From assembly GCA_001566295.1 (NCBI GenBank), contig KQ964250.1, forward strand, positions 310,001 through 374,000: a DNA stretch of 64,000 nucleotides, in the 5' to 3' direction. Positions 10,039 to 21,348 of the stretch are shown piece by piece. The notes under the pieces were generated by a model that saw only the letters and a list, made by a program, of their open reading frames with translations, made no database searches and had not been told where the DNA came from. Source of the DNA: Microdochium bolleyi (lineage: Eukaryota > Ascomycota > Sordariomycetes > Xylariales > Microdochiaceae). How positions within the stretch are numbered: position 1 is the stretch's first letter; every line of letters begins with the position of its first letter. A program made the translations under genes and the position numbers.

Positions 10039-12748
10039 ATGTGGATACTCGAGAATGAGGGCGGCGCCTTTGAAGGTCAGCTTTTGGGATTCAGACCTTT
10101 CCCGCTGCGACCCACGATCATGCGCGACTGACTTTCCCTCCCAGGCAGGAGTCTATGGCTACGGCCAGGCAAGCGTTACCTCTTTGGACGCACTGTTGCT
10201 GAACGTGAGTCACGCTAATCCAGTCGAGGCGGACTGGCTTCTCAATCGCTGATGTCCCGAATCCTGCCACGCAGCGGGCCAGCTTGCCATAAAAGGCGAC
10301 TTGTCAAAGTCCGTCTCGCGCAAGCACTGCACCATCACGGTCGATGCCGTACCTGCTGGCGATGGCCTGCACCCGAACAGACGCTCCGTCATCACCGTCG
10401 AGGATCTCGGCTCCAAGGGCGGCACCAGGATAAATGGCCAGAAGATCAAGGGCGAGTCCGTGGTCCTCAATGGTGATACCAACACTCTCCAGATGGGCTC
10501 GTTTCAGTCCAAGTTCCACATCACCTGGAAGCCCGTGGTGCTGAGCTATTCGTTCACGGCAAAAGAACTACGCGCCAACGCCCTTTCCAACCTGCAGGAT
10601 ACCCTCGAGCAGCTCGATATCAAGTACATCAGTGACTATGATACACAAAAGACAACGCACGTTGTCACACGGAAGCGGAACACACCCAAGGGACTGCAGG
10701 CGCTCGTAAGTGGGCGCTATATCGTCAGCACCGAGTTCGTCGAGGCCATCGTTGTAGCCGCCTCGCCACCGGACAATGGCGAAGGGTTCGAAGCCAGCAT
10801 GTTGGAGAGTGACCTTGACAAACACTGGCCAGACGCAATGAAGTATCTGCCTCCGGTCACCGATGATGGAGTAGCACGGCCCGACTCGGTGTTTGCTCCC
10901 GATCCACGGCGAGCCGAGATATTCGACGGTTACACGTTCATCTTTTACAACAAGAAGCAATGGGAACCTCTCATGGCTCCTATCACTGCCGGCAAGGGCA
11001 AAGCTCTTCTCCGCGAAGTTGTTGCAAAGGACACGGAAGTGGACGACTTCATACGCTTTGTCAAAGGCGTCGCTGGGGAAAAGGGGCTTGGCGAGTTTGA
11101 AGATGGAAGCGAAGGGAAGGGAGTCGTGGTAGTCCGTTGGCTGCCAAACGACGGCGAGGATCTCGAGTGGTTCACCGACTTCTACACTATCATCTCGCTC
11201 AGGCTCGATCATCGGCTTATTGACCAGAAGGACTTCATTGGAGCCATATTGGGCAATGATGCAAGCGTTTTGCGGCGACCCCTGGAGGAGGAAGACTCAC
11301 AATCGGTGGCCACCGGTACGCAGCGCGGGGAAATACCGACAGACACACAGCAAGCAGCCGAGGAAAGCGGCGCCCCAGCACCTCGAGTGTCGGCGCTACG
11401 GAGACGTCGAGAGAGAGGTGTCGCTGGTAGCAGATTCAAGGGTTTTGACATCGATATTGACGAGGACGACGAACCAACAAAAACTGCACCAGAAACTTCC
11501 AAGACGAACGCCCCGCCAGGCGCGTCGCAGGAAAGTCTTTTCGTGGCGCAAGAAGAAGACATTCCTGCGGCAGCAGGTACGGGACGATCACAAAGGAAAA
11601 GAGCGGCCTCACCTGCTGGACGGCAGGTGGATATAATGGAAGGATTTGCGCCTACCGCGGCCCAAGTGAAGCGGAGACGTATAGAGGCCGGGGAGGAACC
11701 AGTTCCCAGACGAGCTTCACCACCACAAGAAAAGCAACGACAGGCAGAGAAGCCTGTCAAGGTCAAAAAGGAGATCGACGTGCTGAGCGTGGCACGCCAG
11801 CATCGCGAGGAGGCCGAGGCACGAGCTCGGGCTGAGAGAGCAGAGCTCGAGGCTGCACCCGAAGGCCTCGACCTTGCGGAGATTCGCCGGCTGCAAATTA
11901 CGGAGCCCATGGCACTGCGGGAAGCGCCGGTGACAAGAACCAGAGAGCAGGACATCGCCGACGGGCGGTGGGATCCAGCGTGGAACGGGCGCAAGAACTT
12001 CAAAAAGTTCCAGAAGCGCGGCGCGGAGCAAGGGCGCGCTCTGCAAAAGATTATCGTCCCTCTGGAGCAGGTTCAGATAAAGGCCTTTGGGATTGGCGCG
12101 GACTACTGGCTCGAGGACGGTAGCCAGCAGAAGAGCAAGAAGAAGCAGTCTAAGGGCAGCCAGCGAACCAACACACAGTCGCAGGATATGGTCGTCGAGC
12201 TGGACAATGGGTCCTCAGGCCCTGCTGCTTCCTCTCATGGGTCCCGCCTGGGACAGACTGGACGTGGACGAGCAGGCCTGCCAGCTCTCGACAGCGACGA
12301 TGAAGACGAAAAGGAAGTCAGCAGCTCGAGGCCACCAGCGAGTAAAGGACAGTCTCAGCACAACGAAGATGACGACGATGATGACGACGACGACGTGATA
12401 ATCTCCATGTCTGCCCCGCGCTCATCACGGGCGATCGCCGCATCAACGACAGCTCAAAAATCGCAGCTCTCACAGAACCAACAACGAGCTCCTCCGTCGT
12501 CACGATCCACAGTGTCAACGACCCAGAACACTACCCAGCGGTCGCAGCCGTCGAGGGCCACTGCCGCGGCGATGGCCTCGATCCGAGGCAAGAGACCCGC
12601 CACCGAGGCGCTGCCTGTGCGCGAACAGCCTGCGAGCAAGCGCACCAGAGGAGGAGGAACAGCGGCGGCTTCCACGACCATTGCCGCTAGTGATGACGAT
12701 GATGACGATAGCGAGGATGAGCTGCGCTTCCGATTCAGGCGGAGGTAG
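10039..12748 (+). CDS. nbs1: Nibrin/Nbs1, FHA-BRCT subunit of the Mre11 complex
   Basis: Three exons (10039-10075, 10145-10204, 10275-12748) encode 856 residues. Domains: an FHA domain (residues about 1-115) with WLRPGKRYLFGRT and SVSRKHCTI, which carry the phosphothreonine-binding Arg, Ser and His; a BRCT repeat (about 120-190); a second nibrin-type BRCT (about 245-355); a long disordered acidic/basic middle; and an extreme C-terminus of acidic residues followed by DELRFRFRRR, the type of motif that binds the ATM/Tel1 kinase. Role: the nuclear adaptor that brings Mre11-Rad50 to DNA breaks and to Tel1. The first two exons are tiny (37 and 60 nt), and their joins give the canonical opening MWILENEGGAFEG. 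Lys-Lys-rich and Asp-rich tracts occur from residue 690 on. RAD50 lies 31.5 kb downstream on the same strand. Confidence 0.95.
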
Positions 12749-13130
12749 AGAGCCGAGGTCGAATGTCACAATGTTGTTCTAATAACGATAAAAAGTAGCA
12801 GCATGTAGCGGTACGTAGCACGCCAATCGACCGAACTGAGTGCATGGGCACTTTTCGCAAGCTTCACGTGGCTGGCTCATATATTGACCGGCCCCCATGA
12901 GAGCAGAGCGCATTTGAGGTTGCACGTGACAGGGTATCGTTTCTTATTCTTCTGCTTCTGTATAGTGGTCTCATTACGCTCGGGACATGTACATTATATA
13001 GGCGTCCATTCCTCTGTTCAGCATACGCAGCGTCATACTCGCCGCGAAATTCTCGCAGTAATCCTTGTGTAGTCTATTGGCCCTACCTGTATAAGAATCT
13101 ATAGCCGTTTGTAGTCCACAGCGCTAGGCC

Positions 13131-13173
<43 letters not shown>

Positions 13174-13670
13174 TCACTTTGCTCGTGCGCATGTGCAGAT
13201 ACTAACAACACCTTCCATGCCTCGATTACTGTCCCTGGTCCCGATGCTCACGCGAGGCACTACTTGCTGGTGGTAGCAAACCTCGCTCTCTCAGAGTGAT
13301 GGTCGAGAGCCATGGAGCCTAAAGCCTTGAGCGGTGCTCGAAGCACTCGACTCGGACATTCCAGAGCTATACCGTTCATGGTATATGATAGCTCGATGTC
13401 GTCGGAAGCAAGAAGAAGGGGACAAAATTCGTGCTCGGCGCCTGGCGGGTTTCATCAGGTGGTTGGCTGGCTCTCCGACTATCCACTCCCCGCATGCCCC
13501 AGTCTTGCGGCGTGGCTTTGTATACCAGTACTGTGTCACATAGCACTGGGCGAGAAGGGAGACTGTCGAGTCTGTCTCGCTAGTTTCCGAGCAAGTAGCA
13601 TAGCCAGTCGTCTTGAGAGGGACCTGATGCTCTTGTTGACCCTTCGACTGAGTCTTTGGTCCGAAACGCT
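12749..13670. other. Convergent intergenic region with microsatellite
   Basis: The 3' ends of NBS1 and the cytochrome b5-like gene face each other here. A TG repeat lies at 13135-13169. No gene is seen. Confidence 0.5.
13135..13169. repeat. (TG)n microsatellite
   Basis: About 17 uninterrupted TG units lie in the convergent gap downstream of NBS1. Confidence 0.95.
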
Positions 13671-14735
13671 TCAGTCCATGTCGTCCATCTCGCCTCCGGC
13701 AACCTCGCTCTCCTCGACGAACAAGCCGATCATAGAGCTGGCCAGCATGGTCTCATAATTCACCCAGGGGTGGATCTCGGCGAAGAGCTTGGTCCCGTCA
13801 CGGCCCGCGCAGCGCAGAAGTTCGGGCTCGCCGCCCGGATGGTACGGCATGTACGGAGAGATGTTGTAGACGCGCCCGTTGAAGACGGTCCAGGCGTCCT
13901 TACCCTTGCGGCCTGTCTGCTTCTTGAGCATGCTCGGCGTGACGCGCAGGTATGGTGTCCCGGGGGGCAGGTTGCGCAGGTCCGAGGTTGGGTGGTTCGC
14001 AATGCGTGCCCAGTCCAGCGGAGATCGGCCCGGCTCGAGGATGACCTTGCGCGAGGGTTTCGCGGGCTTGGTGCTGTGCGACGGCGGCGGCGCCAAGGTG
14101 GACGAGCCCGACTGACGATCATAGTTCCTGTTTGGCAAAGGCGAGGGACGACCGACTGGGGCGGCGAGCAGCGAGCTGCTGCTCTTCGCACTGCTGCCGT
14201 TGGCAGACAAGTTGTTGAGGGTCGGCGGACGCGGCGGAGGGGCCATGAGACCTGGAGTCGCCGGTGGTTGTCGTGACAAGGTCGGTACAGAAGGTCTTGG
14301 TGGTGGAGGCATGGCCTTGTTCTCGTCTGAGGGATCCGGCGCGAGCGTAAAGGACGGGATCACATTATCTGGTCCCGGAGCGGCACCAGCTCTTGGCGTG
14401 AGCTGTTCCGAGATCGCCGCATCTTGGTCTTGTAGGTCCGCCAGTTCTATCTCGCCGTCTCGCAACTCAGGTCCACTCGTCTCGGTGGCGGGTGGAGATG
14501 GGACATCGTCAGCTGTGGCAGCCTGGGTTGTCGACGGTTGAGGACGTGCTGTAGAGGGCGGCTGCTGAATCGTGGGGTGGCCTCTGAAGAAGGCCCATAG
14601 CGTCTCGACGAAGGGCGGGCGACGGAAGACGACGTAGACGACCGACGCGAGGATAAGAGACAGGCCGATGACGGCCATGGCGGGGTGCGTCGAGGTGTGC
14701 GGTCGGACGGAGGACTGTTCCGTGCCAGCAGACAA
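13671..14735 (-). CDS. Membrane-anchored cytochrome b5-like heme protein
   Basis: One exon encodes 354 residues. A single hydrophobic segment (about residues 20-38) near the N-terminus should anchor it, probably in the ER. A long Pro/Ser-rich, apparently unstructured linker (about 60-235) follows, then a cytochrome b5-type heme domain (about 255-345) with TPYLRVTPSMLKKQ, VFNGRVYNISPYMPYHPGGE and the second ligand in FAEIHPW. The two expected heme-ligand histidines are about H299 (in HPGG) and H322. The architecture resembles the fungal Irc21-like b5 proteins, in which the heme domain is at the C-terminus and the anchor at the N-terminus, opposite to classical cytochrome b5. It may donate electrons to a lipid-modifying enzyme, but no partner is adjacent. 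The start is the first ATG before the anchor segment. Confidence 0.85.
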   Translation of the reverse strand: MSAGTEQSSVRPHTSTHPAMAVIGLSLILASVVYVVFRRPPFVETLWAFFRGHPTIQQPPSTARPQPSTTQAATADDVPSPPATETSGPELRDGEIELADLQDQDAAISEQLTPRAGAAPGPDNVIPSFTLAPDPSDENKAMPPPPRPSVPTLSRQPPATPGLMAPPPRPPTLNNLSANGSSAKSSSSLLAAPVGRPSPLPNRNYDRQSGSSTLAPPPSHSTKPAKPSRKVILEPGRSPLDWARIANHPTSDLRNLPPGTPYLRVTPSMLKKQTGRKGKDAWTVFNGRVYNISPYMPYHPGGEPELLRCAGRDGTKLFAEIHPWVNYETMLASSMIGLFVEESEVAGGEMDDMD

Positions 14736-15696
14736 GAACAGGGATCAGCGTTGCCGGGACATAAGGTGCATTATGCGACGCGCAAATGCAGAACGCAAGG
14801 CGAGAGCGGCGAGCGCGGGTCTTAGGGGGAGACAGTTGCGATGCAAAAAAGTGCCGTGCCTGCGCAAGCAAAGGCCTGTCACGAGTGGAGGGGCGCCAGC
14901 GGTCTCTGGGCTCGGAGCCGTCTGCCGACAATCCGCGGACGGCTTGGCTCAGCCAGGGGGAGTTGGGATCCATGGATGCGGGAGACGCACGCTGGACCCT
15001 GGTACTATAGCCCGCGACTTGGACTCTGCCTCTGGCATCTTGCATGTCTTGGTCGACTGCGGGGTGTCTCGCAGCCACCGATCCAGGCCGCTGCCCGCGC
15101 GAGCAGAGCTTCCGCGATGCAATGCGATGGCGGTGTCCGTCTCATTCGTCCGTGGCGACGCATTGGACGATAGAGGCAAGGCACATAGCTCGTGGAGTGG
15201 ATGGGGCTCGACAGGGGACCCTTCTACACCGCCATGGAACACTGCTGTCAGTCGGCGGGCGAGTTCATGCACGGCCAGCGTGTCTGGCGGAGATCTCTGT
15301 CTGGCGGGTGCTGGAATGCGTGCCCAATCACTCTGGGCCAGGCGACAACGATAACAAAGACCTGTGCCCCGGATTGCCTCGACTGGCCAGACAGCCGGCC
15401 GTGATCTCGTGACAGATCTCACGAGACGAGATCTGGAGAGTCAAACCCGTCTTCCAGCCTCATCGGACCCCGTGCCTGCCGCCCATTGCATTGCAGCACA
15501 GTGTGTCGTACCTGCAGCAGTTGCAGCGTCGTCCACAGCTTTGACCCGAGCCAGATCTCGAGATTGGGTTTCGAGGGTGCACTGTGAGCTGCCTGCCCGA
15601 TCCGCCAGCAACAAAAGGACGGGCATCGCCACGGCCTCACTTGAGACACGGAGCAGCCGCAGACAAAAAGACAAAAGACCCAACCTCGTCATCAAC
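14736..15696. promoter_or_regulatory. Divergent intergenic region
   Basis: It contains the promoters of the cytochrome b5-like gene (-) and of the coiled-coil protein gene (+). The frame of the latter is open from 15364 but is not coding-like before 15697. No separate gene is seen. Confidence 0.5.
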
Positions 15697-18507
15697 ATGC
15701 GTGCGCTTGGCCCGGCCAGCCACTGCTCCCTCGACAACAGCTCCGATCGCTCGCTCGACCTCAGCCTGGACGTCGACTTGGACCTGGACTCGTCCACCTC
15801 CAACTCCAGAGCCAGCTCCAGGCCTAGCTTCAAACTCGGAGCTCCCACGCCGGTCCCCCAAAACAAAAACAAACCTCCAACCACGCCCATCACCATCGCG
15901 CCCCCCAACTCGCGCAGGGCCTCATCCGCCACCAGGGCTCCCACTGCTGCTGCCGCCGCCCCTTCGTCAAAGTACGCTGCACTCACCGACGCCCACGCGC
16001 AGCGGCCTCCCCGTGCTCTCAGACCCGCCCTCCATCAGCAGGCCCAGGCCCCTCGTGCACGCCCCTCGGTCCGCTCGACGCCCGACCCCCTACCGCCCCG
16101 ATCCAACTCCCAGTCACGGCCACCACTCACTCTAAACTTCGACCGCTCACGGCGACGCTCCTCGTTCTCCCTCCAGCCCGCCACTCCCGGCGCGCCGAAT
16201 ACATCCACTAGATCCTCGTCAAACTCGTCCTCGGCCACCTCGGCGAGCAGGTCCCTGTCAGCAAGTTACGGCTCCGCCGCTTCCTCGACCTCGGGTTCAG
16301 CGCCCCCCGTCAAGCCACGACGCTCGCTCGGAGCTAACAACACACCCGCGGCCGCCAGAGCACCCGAGGAACGAGGCAGGCGAAGAGGTTCTGTTTCGAC
16401 GGGCCCTGCAACCTCTGCCCAGCATCGGCCGCCCAGGCCTACATCCGCTGCACCACCTGCTGCACGTAGGCCCGCCTCCACCCAGCACCAAGATGATACT
16501 CTGCCTCCATCCGCACCCGCTGGACTCGTGAAACAGGCAACCGTGGTCGTCTCCCGCACTCCCGCCATGCCGGTAGATAGGCCAGGCCAGGGCTCGGCCG
16601 CCGCAAGGCCAACAATGCCCACCCTCAGCGCGACTGCGATGCGGTCCGCCAACAGAGCACCATTGATGCCAAAGGTGGCCACAAAAGGTCATCAAGGTCC
16701 CGCTATCGCACCCACCATCCTGACGACACCAAACCCGAAGCGAATACAACAGCCCAGAACAGGAACACACCACAATCTTGATACAGACTCACCCAGCACC
16801 GATACTGCATCCCCACACTTGGCCTCCCATGTCACACCGAGGTCCGGGACCCGCCAGGTCCGCGTGGATAGTGCAAGTAGCACCCCAAACGGGACACCGA
16901 ACCTGGATCGACATGACGGCTGGGACCCCTTGCCGGGCAATGCCGGACCTCTACCCAATATCGAGGCCCCAAACTTCAAAAGGTCGAACGCATCGTTCAG
17001 CTCACTTCCCGGCGACCATGCCAGTGCTGCAAGGGCTGAAACCCACAAGGCAGTCGACTCAAAGTTCTTCCACGCCAGCGAAGTGAGGCCGTCGCTTCCT
17101 CGCCCAGCCTCCGGCATCAAGCAGACACCTTCAAAACCTCCGACATTCTTCTATGCAAATGGCAACAACGTCGGCGATACACCACCTGCGGCAGCTCAGT
17201 CAGCACCAGCCGTTGCCCAGCAGGCACATAATGATGGACAAAGCAAGTTTCTTTACGCTAATGGCGCTCCCGAGTTGCGCCCGAGTCCACCACTCTCGCG
17301 AGGTTCGAGCTCAGGTGTTCCAGGTAATACACAAAAGCCAGCCGGACGGCCGAGCTCCGGCTCATTGAACGGTCCTCAGATTGGCGGCTATGCGGCGCAA
17401 CGGCCATCTTCACCTGTGAAGCTCGCTGGCCATTCTCAACAACCTCTCTCCAAATTGCAAGCCGTGCCAGCACCGTTGGGCACACCTCCCAGGTCTCATG
17501 TCACTTCCCCACAACCTGCGCCGACATCGAGAAACTCCATTCGACGTACGAGCTCAGGCACTTCCTCGCGGATTGGTAATCACTCACGTACTGGTAGCTT
17601 AGTTTCTGGAGAGCCTGCACATATTGCTACAAGGTTTATCTCGCCTCAGCTATCTCCCAGTTTCATGGCAGAGCCCGTATCGCCTCTCCACGCTCCATCG
17701 ACTCCAGCACCATTGACTCTCGCCTCCATCATCCAAGCGGCTACTGAGCTTGAGGACGCAGAACCTTCCGACGCTAGCTCTGTAGGCGAAGACCATTCCG
17801 AGCTCCTACTAAGTCCGACCAAATCAGCCACATCGGCTGACCCGATCAACGAGTTGGTGGCCAATGCTCGCCGTGAGCGCAAGGTACAAGACCTCGAAAT
17901 CACCAATGCATCGCTCGAAGCCATCAATCGGACACTAGAGAGACAGCTCAGGAAGCAGACAGCAGAGATTCGCCGGTTCAAGCGCATGTCGAGAACCGGC
18001 CGGATCTCCCTGGCTTCTAGCGATTTACCGAGCCGTGAAGCTTCTGAATTGCCAAATGGCGAGCAGACTATGGACTTGAGCCTGACTGATCTTAGCGAGG
18101 AAGGTTCAGATCAGGATGATCTCGATGAGGAGTCACTGTCTGATTCCGAATCGACGTCTGAATCTATGAGCCCGAGCTTGACAGCGGAAAAAGACTCTCG
18201 CCACAGAAGAAGGGATGAGAAACGTCTCCGTCTGGATCTATCAAAGCATCAGGAAATGTTGGTAGATTCGCAAAAGCTGAACCAGAGCATCCTACGCTGT
18301 ATGAGCTGGACAGAGGAGCTGATCAAGGAGGGCCAGAAGGCGCTCGATTATCGTGTCCGTGTGAGCGAGATCAAACTTGGAGGCCGTGTCCTCGACCCCC
18401 TGGACACGGAGGACAACGTCGACAATGCTGCACTCGGCAGTGGCGACATCGATGCCACACTGGCAGAGCTTGACGTCATTGCTGCCGATCTCGACGAGAC
18501 GTCTTAG
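15697..18507 (+). CDS. Large disordered protein with C-terminal coiled coils, unknown function
   Basis: A single exon encodes 936 residues from the ATG at 15697; an in-frame ATG at 15364 would add 111 residues of non-coding-like composition. The first 700 residues are Ser/Pro/Ala/Arg-rich and low complexity. Within them a short motif recurs three times: SKFFHASE (about 17058), TFFYANGN (about 17141) and SKFLYANGA (about 17241). Residues about 714-765 form a strongly charged helix (INELVANARRERKVQDLEI, then LEAINRTLERQLRKQTAEIR) likely to be a coiled coil, followed by an acidic Ser-rich stretch and a second conserved-looking helix (about 838-900, with LNQSILRCMSWTEELIKEGQ). There is no membrane segment. 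Such a layout fits a cytoskeletal, polarity or septal scaffold, but I do not recognise the family and make no functional claim. Confidence 0.8.
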   Translation: MRALGPASHCSLDNSSDRSLDLSLDVDLDLDSSTSNSRASSRPSFKLGAPTPVPQNKNKPPTTPITIAPPNSRRASSATRAPTAAAAAPSSKYAALTDAHAQRPPRALRPALHQQAQAPRARPSVRSTPDPLPPRSNSQSRPPLTLNFDRSRRRSSFSLQPATPGAPNTSTRSSSNSSSATSASRSLSASYGSAASSTSGSAPPVKPRRSLGANNTPAAARAPEERGRRRGSVSTGPATSAQHRPPRPTSAAPPAARRPASTQHQDDTLPPSAPAGLVKQATVVVSRTPAMPVDRPGQGSAAARPTMPTLSATAMRSANRAPLMPKVATKGHQGPAIAPTILTTPNPKRIQQPRTGTHHNLDTDSPSTDTASPHLASHVTPRSGTRQVRVDSASSTPNGTPNLDRHDGWDPLPGNAGPLPNIEAPNFKRSNASFSSLPGDHASAARAETHKAVDSKFFHASEVRPSLPRPASGIKQTPSKPPTFFYANGNNVGDTPPAAAQSAPAVAQQAHNDGQSKFLYANGAPELRPSPPLSRGSSSGVPGNTQKPAGRPSSGSLNGPQIGGYAAQRPSSPVKLAGHSQQPLSKLQAVPAPLGTPPRSHVTSPQPAPTSRNSIRRTSSGTSSRIGNHSRTGSLVSGEPAHIATRFISPQLSPSFMAEPVSPLHAPSTPAPLTLASIIQAATELEDAEPSDASSVGEDHSELLLSPTKSATSADPINELVANARRERKVQDLEITNASLEAINRTLERQLRKQTAEIRRFKRMSRTGRISLASSDLPSREASELPNGEQTMDLSLTDLSEEGSDQDDLDEESLSDSESTSESMSPSLTAEKDSRHRRRDEKRLRLDLSKHQEMLVDSQKLNQSILRCMSWTEELIKEGQKALDYRVRVSEIKLGGRVLDPLDTEDNVDNAALGSGDIDATLAELDVIAADLDETS

Positions 18508-19554
18508 GACGGCCAGGGCGGCAGGGCAGGGTCAATTTGGACCACCACAGATCGCATACACTCTTTTCCTTCATACCATTCACAAAGCATATCAACAGCG
18601 GTGCATAGCGGTGCTCTCGGACTATCTTCCTCACGACATTCATGACCCTCATTACTTTCAGCATTTTCACAGGCTCAACATACACGGCGTCTTGCTTCGT
18701 TTGGAGATACCGAGCACTCGCTTCCGCGCCCGCATATGCATTCTTATCTCCCAATACCCCGTTCCTTCTTTGCATACCCCTTTCTCGTTCCCACTTCCAT
18801 GTACCAACAACAACTACCCGATCACTCAGCATAGCAGGCGCAACAACGGATGATAGACCCATCTCCACGCTCCACTGGTTCCTTACCATCTCTTTTCTCC
18901 TTTTCATTGCACTCTTGTCAACATGTATTTGATACCCCTGGACATTGATCTTACACGAGCAGACGCCGCAACAGCAGACGCCGCGGTGGCTGTAAGATGC
19001 CATGCTGTGAGGCAATATCACCCAGATCCCCAACTAGACAGAAACACGCAGGCCTTTGGCGCTCTAAGAAGTTCAGATCAGCGCGAAGTAAGAGAGAGCT
19101 ACTTGTCCGCCTTATTGAATACAGAAATATCTAGGATGGCTTGAAGGACACTTTGTATGTGCAAAGCATATATCGACATAGTAGCGATGCAACAAGTCTT
19201 GATAGCCGAGTGAGGCGAGCGTGCAATGGTTTATGTGACCGACAGGTATGACATGTGTATCTTGTCTATGGTAACAAACAACTAAACTATGATGAAGAAG
19301 GGGGGAATTTGGAAGTACTGGAATCTCCTAACCAAAGCTTCAACACGAAACATTGAGCTCATCACCGTCCACTGCTGCAGAACAACTTTTGGCCTGCTCT
19401 GGCTCTACGTGCTCACTTTCTGCCTACGCTTCCCACGCTTCTATGTCCTCCTGGCGACAATGAACAGCTCAGCGGCGCGACAGGTGACAGACCAAAGCGT
19501 ACGCGCCGCCACAGAGACGGCCGTGCTCGTAGATCTGACCGACGGGTACCACCA
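18508..19554. other. Convergent intergenic region
   Basis: About 1 kb between two convergent gene ends. Short open frames on both strands lack coding bias. Nothing else is recognised. Confidence 0.5.
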
Positions 19555-21348
19555 CTACTGCGCCGGCGCCGGAGCAGGAGTTGCGCCCGTCGCAGCCGTG
19601 GCCGCGGGGGCGGGGCCGGGGGCCGCCTCGCCCTCCTTGTGATCCTTTCCATGGTGGTGGTGGCCTCCCTTGTCCTTCTTCTTGGAGTCCTTCTCCTTCT
19701 TGAGCGCGGCCTCGGCGACGAGCTGCTCGAATGCCATATAGTCACCCTCTTCCTCGGGTGAGCGCTGAGCCTGCAAGAGGGAATGTTGTCAGCGTTCGAC
19801 GTCGGTGGTGAAGATGCATAGGGACTCGTGGTGGATGTTGTACTAACCTTGCTGAGGATCTCGGCGATCAGGACCATGGCCTGAGCCCGCTCAAGCCTCT
19901 TCTCGAGCTTGACCTTCTTGTCATTCAGGACAACGTCGCACACGTCGCGAAGCACGCTCTGAATCTCAAACTTGGATCCTCTCCATGCCGCGGTGAGAAT
20001 CTTGCCCGTGACGCGGCGCTCGTACTCCATCTTGCGCTCGTCAGTCCAGTCCTCACCGCCTTCTTGCTCCATGCGGGCCATTTCCTCCATCGTCTGTTGC
20101 GCATCAATAGCCGAGGAGATGGTGCTCCACGTGTCCTTGACCAGCGTGCCCTTGTCCTTCATGCGGCTGAAGAAGCCGCCAATGCCCAGGAACTTTTGCG
20201 ACTTGATGAGCCCCGAGGCCTTGGACAGGTACACGGCACCCACGGCGTGCAGGATATCGAGGCCGAAGCTTTCCATCTTGAGATTCTCCACCTCGAGGCG
20301 GATCTTCTCCTGGAATGCCTTGGTGACGTCGGCGCCCTTGTCAGTCTCAGTCCACACCGAGATGCGGTCGATGAGCTTCCTCGCGAGGGTGTCGATTCGC
20401 TCCTGCCGTACCCTGGCCCGCTCCTTCTCGTAGGCGGCAAGCTGATCGCGCTGCTCTTTCGACAATCCCTTCTTCTTCTCCTTCCTTCGCAGCTCCCTCT
20501 CCTCCTCTGTCGCGCCGGCCAGGTCGCCATCGTCTGACGGCCGGTCCATGAGCGCTGGCCTGATTGGGATCGCGTGTCTTGAAGGGTTCGGCGAGGGCGT
20601 TCTGGCCGGTAGCGGCGGCTTCTCGGTCGTTGTCTCTGAGGCTGGGACACCCGGCGGGGCGGCAAAGGCTGTCTTGCCGGGCTCTGCATGGTCGTCTTGG
20701 ACAGTCACCGTCGGAGGGGCAGATGTGGGCGCGGATGCGGCGGTAGGAGCGGTACCGGCAGCAGGAGCAGCGGCAGGTGCGGCACCAGCCGCCTTCGCAC
20801 TCTCGCGGATAGCCTCCTCGGTACCGGGAAACTGGGCCTCATCTGTCGGCTTCTTCTCCCCAGTCGCACCAGTGGCCGCTTCCTCCTCGGCAGCAGCGGC
20901 GGCAGCAGCCTCCTCCTCAGCCATGGTGATGTCCATGGTCGCCGTGAGGTCCTTCATGAGACTGATCTCGCCGATCCAGTCGACGAAGGCTTCTCCGCCA
21001 AATATGCTGCTGAAGAACTCGGCTGGGTCGACGAAGCCCTCCTGAGGCTTGGCGCCTTCTTTGCCGTACTTGTCGTAAGCAGCTCGGAGGTCTTTGTCGG
21101 ACAGGACTTGGTACGCCTCGCCGATGGCCTGGAACTTCTCAGACGCCGTAGGGTCGTCGGGGTTCTTGTCTGTTGGAGTGGGTGAGTATGAGCTTCTGAG
21201 CAGGATTGTTTAAGACACCATTCATGGGTCGTATTTACACACCTGGGTGGTGGACGATGGCCATCTTGCGGTAGGCTTTCTTGATCTCAATATCGGTCGC
21301 CGTGGGCTGGACGCCCAAGGCATCGTAGTATGCCGTGTCGACGACCAT
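19555..21348 (-). CDS. DnaJ (Hsp40) protein with DnaJ-X domain, Caj1/Djp1-like
   Basis: Three exons (21348-21243, 21169-19848, 19770-19555) encode 547 residues. The J domain (residues about 5-70: [20 protein letters not shown], then the HPD motif) is directly followed by [20 protein letters not shown] and a long Ala/Pro/Glu-rich insert (about 115-300), then the conserved C-terminal helical domain ([20 protein letters not shown] through [19 protein letters not shown]) typical of the DnaJ-X group. The tail is Lys-rich with a HHHH-G-K-D-H run and ends in Ala/Pro repeats. Family role: a co-chaperone stimulating Hsp70; the yeast relatives Caj1 and Djp1 are cytosolic, and Djp1 acts in peroxisomal and mitochondrial import. 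Without the first intron's removal the catalytic Asp of HPD is lost and the frame stops two codons later. Introns are 73 and 77 nt. Confidence 0.9.

Noticed and set aside
15364..15696. In-frame N-terminal extension of the 936-residue protein
   Set aside because: The residues do not share the composition of the rest, and 15697 follows a normal CAAC-ATG leader context.
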